NCBI GenBank assembly: GCA_004151065.3
Contig: NWUY0300012608.1
Span: 9,036-20,186 of the forward strand
Direction of reading: 5' to 3'
Length of the DNA stretch: 11,151 nucleotides
Source: Larix sibirica
Taxonomy: Eukaryota; Streptophyta; Pinopsida; Pinales; Pinaceae
Shown: in pieces, positions 7,311-11,151 of the stretch
How positions within the stretch are numbered: position 1 is the stretch's first letter
Layout: each line of letters opens with the position of its first letter
Program-made: the position numbers and the translations under genes
The notes under the pieces: model-generated
The model's database searches: none
Told to the model about the DNA's origin: nothing
What the model saw: only the letters and a program-made list of their open reading frames with translations

Positions 7311-7985
7311 CCTAATCAAAGCGGGTGTGAACTCCCTCTTCCTTAATCAACCACTCATTTGAAGTAGATCCAGAGTAATGGCAAGTAAAAATTGCCCAAG
7401 GGCTCTTTTTAGATCTAAAATTAGGGTTTTCAACATTTTTTGGGAAAACTCAGTTTTATAGGGCTCTTGCCCTCTATTTTCACCAACACCCTTCTTCTTT
7501 GGCACTTTTTTGGTAATTTCAGCATATTTGCGACCTTTTTTGGGATAGTGTGCTCCTATATTTTGGATAACTTTTAGCCAAAAATCTATTGTTTTTAGGC
7601 CATCGTTGGTTCTATTCATCCATAGGATTGCTTGGTAATGACATTTTCTAGATCATTGTTATTACCAGATTTCAAACCCCTTATTGACCACTTTAACGAG
7701 TTCTTCAAGGTCTTCTCAAATACTTCTCTTTTTTTAAACAAATGGATCGCTTCTTTGCTACACATATGGAGGTGTACTTGGCAAACCGAACTAAACCCGA
7801 TTCAAAGGATGATACTCTTGGTATTGATTCCATCTTATTTTGAGATCTTCTTCATATTATGGTGGTGTACTTTGCAAATTGGGATAACCCAATTCAAAGG
7901 ATGATACTCTTGGTATTGACTCCACCTTATTTGTTGATCTTCTTCATATTCCAGGAGCCGGTACTTTTATAATGGATATTGCAAT
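7311..7985 (+). repeat. Module Y, copy 2, with an internal 93-base duplication
   Basis: It is homologous to 6256-6845 throughout, beginning with a PBS-like CCTAATCAAAGCGGG followed by the shared GTGTGAACTCCCTCTTCCTTA. It is longer than copy 1 because its 3' part is tandemly duplicated (7771-7863 and 7864-7956). An antisense open frame of 90 codons (7347-7619) is a shadow of this repeat and has no sign of being real. Confidence 0.75.
7771..7956 (+). repeat. 93-base tandem duplication inside module Y2
   Basis: Both copies start GGTGTACTTNGCAAA and share ATTCAAAGGATGATACTCTT and GATCTTCTTCATATT. Module Y1 has only one copy of this segment (from about 6740), so the duplication happened after Y1 and Y2 separated. 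Confidence 0.85.
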
Positions 7986-8215
7986 TAGAAAAACGAGGTC
8001 TACACCTCAACTTCTGACAATGAATCATGGTGACTCTAACAAGCATGTGATCGTTTTTTGCAAAGGGAGACCCCTCTCAGCTCTTTCACACTATGATATT
8101 TGTCCTTATGGGAGATCCTGAATGTTGCATAATTGAGTGGCTCCTTTCAAATCTCTACCAGAGAACCCCTTTGCCCAATTGTGGAATCATATTGGTATTG
8201 GTACTATAGTGTTTT
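7985..8215 (+). repeat. Module X, copy 3 (3'-truncated)
   Basis: It matches copies 1 and 2 from GAATCATGGTGACTCTAACAAGC through CCTTTCAAATCTCTACCAGAGA to ATTGGTATTGGTACTAT, then diverges into module Z at about 8205-8215. An ATG-initiated frame (MSGSFQISTREPL..., 8133-8456) crosses the junction but has no recognisable domain. Confidence 0.7.
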
Positions 8216-9430
8216 GGGGAGGTTCTATCTTCAAATGGCCCACATTCAACATTGTAAGGGGAGGTTGTATATGATGCTTTCACTTCTTGGCCACCTATCC
8301 ATCTTCACGAAGGATGTTGTGCATAAGGTCAACCCTATGTTGAGATGGGTATTCCTCAACCCTCTCGCTTCTTTATCTCAACTATGGTCCCATGTTTTTG
8401 AGTTAATTATCAACACACCAAATCTCACTTGTATTTCAAGTGCCTATATTTTATAGGTTGGCCACAACCACTCTTTGTGAAGCATTGAATATTTATAAAC
8501 CCACTCATATCTTATATTCTAGCTTCCTTCTAAGCTTTGTTATCTCAGGTGCACCTATGTTGGGTATCCATAAACCAACACACCTATTGTATTTGAGCAT
8601 GCATGATCATATTCAATCTCATTGATTTATGGAGTTGGCTCTTCTCACTCTCAGTTTAGCTATGCTTGATATTATTTGAGGTGGTTACTCCTATCTCCTC
8701 TCTATGACAAGATGTTTCTTTCGACACCTTCATATGGACAGTTCGGTAGCACTATCCTAGAAGATGCACAAGTATGGTAGGGATATATCTTACTGCCCTC
8801 CTTCACTGGATGAGCAAGTCAATGGTAGTTATTTCCAATAGATGAGTCAAACGATGGTTACACTTATCATTCCTACACAAGTTATCTCTTCTAGCACCTT
8901 TTCAAATGGGCAACTTAGTAGTACCACTCTACTAGCAAATGAGGAATATGGCAAGGATATGTCTTCCCACCCTCCTTCGTTGGATGAGCAGATCAATCAC
9001 AGGTTTCTCCAACATATGAGCAGTTTGTTGGCAACATTCTTTTAACTTATTGGGCCCCTTTTGTATTGAGTTGGGTCATCACAAACCCACTCTCTCTTCT
9101 TCCAGCTATGGTTGAGACTTTACACTAAGTTGGATGTACCCACTCACTTTTCTCTCTTGTACTTATGAGTATTTTCAATACTTCCTTATCACATGGCCAA
9201 ATCAATAACATGTGTCGCCAAAATGATAAGTAGTTCAGTGGTGGTATTTCCTCAAGAGTTCATCAGTTCAATGATCATTGTTGGGGACTCTTCATATACC
9301 CATTCACACTTGTATTTGACTTCGGCCATCTCATACCCACTCTCTTTTATATTTTCAACTACGGTTGTATCTCTATTAAGTTGAATATACCCAATCCTTG
9401 TATACTTTATCATCCTTCATGTCCCTGTGC
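8215..9430 (+). repeat. Module Z: unrecognised 3' internal region with degenerate internal repeats
   Basis: This region lies between X3 and the polypurine tract, where a complete copia element would carry the end of pol. No protease, integrase, RT or RNase H motif is visible in any frame. It does contain degenerate internal repeats. A motif resembling CCCACTCTCTCTTCTT, then AGCTATGGTTGAG, then AAGTTGGATGTACCCA, occurs at about 9084-9142 and 9336-9392, with weaker relatives near 8361-8420 and 8632-8690. A second pair (8771-8855 and 8944-9030) encodes the similar peptides PPSLDEQVN and PPSLDEQIN. The coding potential is doubtful. Confidence 0.5.
8771..9030 (+). repeat. Direct repeat pair encoding YG(R/K)D..PPSLDEQ
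   Basis: TATGGYARGGATATRTCTT...CCCTCCTTC.YTGGATGAGCA occurs twice about 175 bases apart (near 8771-8855 and 8944-9030). The peptide similarity (YGRDIS...PPSLDEQVN against YGKDMS...PPSLDEQIN, followed by MSQ/MSS) hints at an ancient coding repeat in the element. A stop lies in the first copy near 8840. I recognise no family. Confidence 0.6.
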
Positions 9431-9446
9431 TAAGATTAAGGGGGGG
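9431..9446 (+). promoter_or_regulatory. Polypurine tract of the copia-like element
   Basis: TAAGATTAAGGGGGGG ends in seven G residues immediately before TGTTGGAATG. A purine run ending in G directly against a TG-starting LTR is the plus-strand primer site of LTR retrotransposons. Confidence 0.85.
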
Positions 9447-9800
9447 TGTTGGAATGATAAAAAATTTCACGAGTGTTACTGTTCATTTATGCCTAAGTTC
9501 CCTCTTTATTGTATTTTTATATATCTGTCTAGATTAGCTTAATAACCCTCTCGGGTTGTGTGCCCTTGTCTTGAGGACCCATAATCCCCTCTTGAAGGGA
9601 CACCTCACTTCAGTTGTGTATAAATACACAACTCACTCTCTCATTTATATCATCTCATCATATTGATATATAATGATTGATTCTTTGGCCTATGGGCATG
9701 ATTCTTTAGCGTACAGGCACCATATCTTGTGTTTCTCTTATTCATGGGTTCATCTTCTCTTCTATTTATGATGTGCTTATAGTTCACACCGATAAATTCA
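9447..9800 (+). mobile_element. 3' LTR of the copia-like element (3' end uncertain)
   Basis: It starts TGTTGGAATG right after the polypurine tract, a start typical of plant copia LTRs. TATAAATA is at 9619-9626, within a perfect inverted repeat. The segment 9737-9793 is homologous to the end of the upstream LTR tail (6148-6204). A matching CTCTACA end is not visible after 9793, so the LTR is either truncated or diverged there; 9800 is an estimate. A 21-base imperfect tandem duplication (GATTCTTT.GC..., 9679-9699 and 9700-9720) lies inside. Confidence 0.75.
9612..9633 (+). promoter_or_regulatory. LTR TATA box inside a perfect 9-base inverted repeat
   Basis: AGTTGTGTA (9612-9620) and TACACAACT (9625-9633) are exact reverse complements flanking TAAA, so TATAAATA (9619-9626) forms the centre of a palindrome. 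It lies 172 bases into the LTR, a usual place for the element's promoter. Confidence 0.7.
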
Positions 9801-10451
9801 ATCTTTGTGTGAAATAAACAATAAAGCTTAAAATTGGTGGAAAAACATGGCATGGTGTCCTTCCTTGGCTAGAAATGCTAACTCTTTTGTATTTTGACTA
9901 AGATTCCTATTATCATGGATTGAGTGTCATAGTTCGTTGTTTGTCTAAGAAGCCACAACTAAGGGGTATCTATTTCGTTCAAGGTACCCAAGACTTGCAC
10001 CTGCCCCCATTGCTTTTTTCCTACATTGGTGTGCATCCATAGGCACAAGAACAAGCATGTCACTCACAAGACTTCAACCTTGGCGAGGGCTACATTAGCC
10101 AAGCAACTCTAAACCATAGCAAGATTTGAGTACGACTACTAATACAAAAACATGCATTTTTCAAATTTTAAAGTATACATAAATTGTTCGAAAGTTTGAA
10201 ATAACATTCATTTTTCATTGTAAAGCAATTTGAAACATACCTCAAATTTAAAACATAATAAATAACAGCATGAAGTGATGCGAATACATACATATTTAAC
10301 ATAAAATTCTAAATGAAACAACATGAAGATACATAAATTTCAAGTAATAAGTTAAAAGTCCATGCTCATGACCTAAGTGTTACCTCTGTGACTTCAAAGA
10401 AAAGAGTAGGAAGCACTTAATAATCAACGTTAATTCAAAAGATTAAAAAGG
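9800..10451. other. AT-rich spacer, nothing recognised
   Basis: No coding frame, RNA gene or element end is evident. The part from about 10140 onward is very AT-rich and low in complexity and leads into the tandem duplication at 10452. Confidence 0.55.
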
Positions 10452-10790
10452 AACAATTGACATTCATTCAAAAAATAAAGCAGAAAATTAGTCACAAATT
10501 TGTTTGAAATAATTTTTGTATTAATAATTAAACTATAACATGAACATACAAGTGTCATTTCTTAAGTTTTAAATGTTTAAAAATATTTCGACACAAATCG
10601 TAACATTTACTTGATATTTAAACAATTGACATTCATTCAAAAAATAAAGCAGAAAATTAGTCACAAATTTGTTTGAAATAATTTTTTTATTAATAATTAA
10701 ACTATAGCATGAACATACAAAGTGTCATTTCTTAAGTTTTAAATGTTTAAAAAAATTTCAACACAAATCGTAACATTTACTTGATATTTA
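10452..10790. repeat. Recent tandem duplication, period 169 bases
   Basis: Copy 1 (10452-10620) and copy 2 (10621-10790) both run from AACAATTGACATTC to TTGATATTTA. I count four substitutions and one single-base indel between them, so they are about 97% identical. The sequence is AT-rich, without an open frame or known motif. Only two copies exist, so this is a duplication and not a satellite array. Confidence 0.95.
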
Positions 10791-10980
10791 AAAGTGGAAG
10801 TTTACTAATTATGTCTAACATTTCCATACATGACAGTCCNACATGTTGATTGCAATCTACATAAAACAAATTAGTGTTACTCTCTTCTAGTATATCCTTG
10901 GGCTGATCATTTCTCTATTCACCATGAAAAGGATGGGACTGCAAAGTAGATTCTTCTTGATCATATTTTTCTTCGATCTC

Positions 10981-11151
10981 TCATTTCTTTTCCATTTCAT
11001 CATCATAGTCTTGCTCTGAAATTTTCCCAGACATCCTGAGATTGTCTTCAACCTCCAATGCATCAATGAACATATGTTGCAAATTGGAGGACTTTCTTTC
11101 TAGAAGCAGAAAAGATCAATCAAGAGGAAATATAGACGCATAATGTAACTT
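10981..11151 (-). pseudogene. Possible retrotransposon gag remnant (gypsy-like), broken
   Basis: Reading the minus strand from the window edge, one frame gives HYASIFPLD, a TGA at 11116-11118, then 44 open codons containing ALEVEDNLRMSGKI and a strongly acidic tail, and a second TGA at 10981-10983. The same frame continues EIEEKYDQEE to a TAG at 10915-10917. The pattern A-x-E-V-E-(D/E)-N-x-x-x-S-G-K resembles the segment that follows the gag core in many plant Ty3/gypsy elements. The match is short and from recognition alone; a host gene fragment or chance cannot be excluded. More of it may lie beyond 11151. Confidence 0.35.

Noticed and set aside
7347-7619. 90-codon antisense open frame rich in Lys (MNRTNDGLKTIDFW...)
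   Set aside because: It lies opposite module Y2; the matching frame opposite Y1 (6205-6393) shares only a short piece (KMLKTL) and is broken. This is best explained as a shadow of repeated DNA.
8133-8456. 107-codon plus-strand frame starting MSGSFQISTREPL
   Set aside because: It spans the X3-Z junction, matches no family I know, and the equivalent frames in X1 and X2 are interrupted.
10140-10800. CRISPR array or satellite DNA
   Set aside because: Only two adjacent copies of one 169-base unit exist, with no spacers, in a eukaryotic repeat context.

Overview
This window looks like intergenic, retroelement-rich DNA from a seed plant, possibly a gymnosperm or another species with a large genome. 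It is AT-rich and carries no intact host gene that I can recognise. It holds degraded copies of at least five classes of retroelement: an endogenous caulimovirid (pararetrovirus), a tRNA-derived SINE, a LINE, a copia-like LTR element in a tandem, internally deleted arrangement, and possibly a gypsy-type gag scrap. The plant assignment rests on the caulimovirid movement/capsid homology and on LTR primer sites resembling the complement of plant initiator tRNA-Met. The species cannot be told from the sequence.

Layout. (1) Positions 1-2301, minus strand, hold the 5' half of an endogenous caulimovirid polyprotein: acidic N-terminus, 30K-type movement domain, Ser/Thr/Pro-rich linker, coiled coil and the start of the capsid domain, running off the window at position 1. 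Five in-frame stops and one frameshift break it, yet the last 352 codons are continuously open. (2) Positions 2302-2560 hold its leader and a CCAAT/TATA promoter candidate, plus an initiator tRNA-Met primer-site-like sequence in the opposite orientation. (3) Positions 2600-3015 show nothing recognisable. (4) Positions 3021-3391 are a tRNA-derived SINE whose 3' module is duplicated. (5) Positions 3392-4120 show nothing recognisable. (6) Positions 4125-5570 are a 5'-truncated, frameshifted LINE on the plus strand (RT palm to zinc-binding-like C-terminus), with the catalytic Asp-Asp replaced by Asn-Asn.

(7) Positions 5570-9800 are a nested repeat structure. Two sequence modules, here called X and Y, alternate as X1-LTR tail-PBS-Y1-X2-(CT)n-PBS-Y2-X3, followed by an unrecognised module Z, a polypurine tract and an LTR start (TGTTGGAATG). 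I read it as tandem, internally deleted copies of one copia-like, non-autonomous LTR retrotransposon family. (8) Positions 9800-10450 are AT-rich sequence without recognisable content. (9) Positions 10452-10790 are a recent tandem duplication with a 169-base period. (10) Positions 10980-11151, minus strand, carry a short broken reading frame that may be a retrotransposon gag remnant.

No genes here act together as a pathway. The window is a record of insertions, tandem duplications and decay. The parts most worth following are the endogenous pararetrovirus, which may belong to an unclassified lineage, and the X-Y tandem retroelement array.
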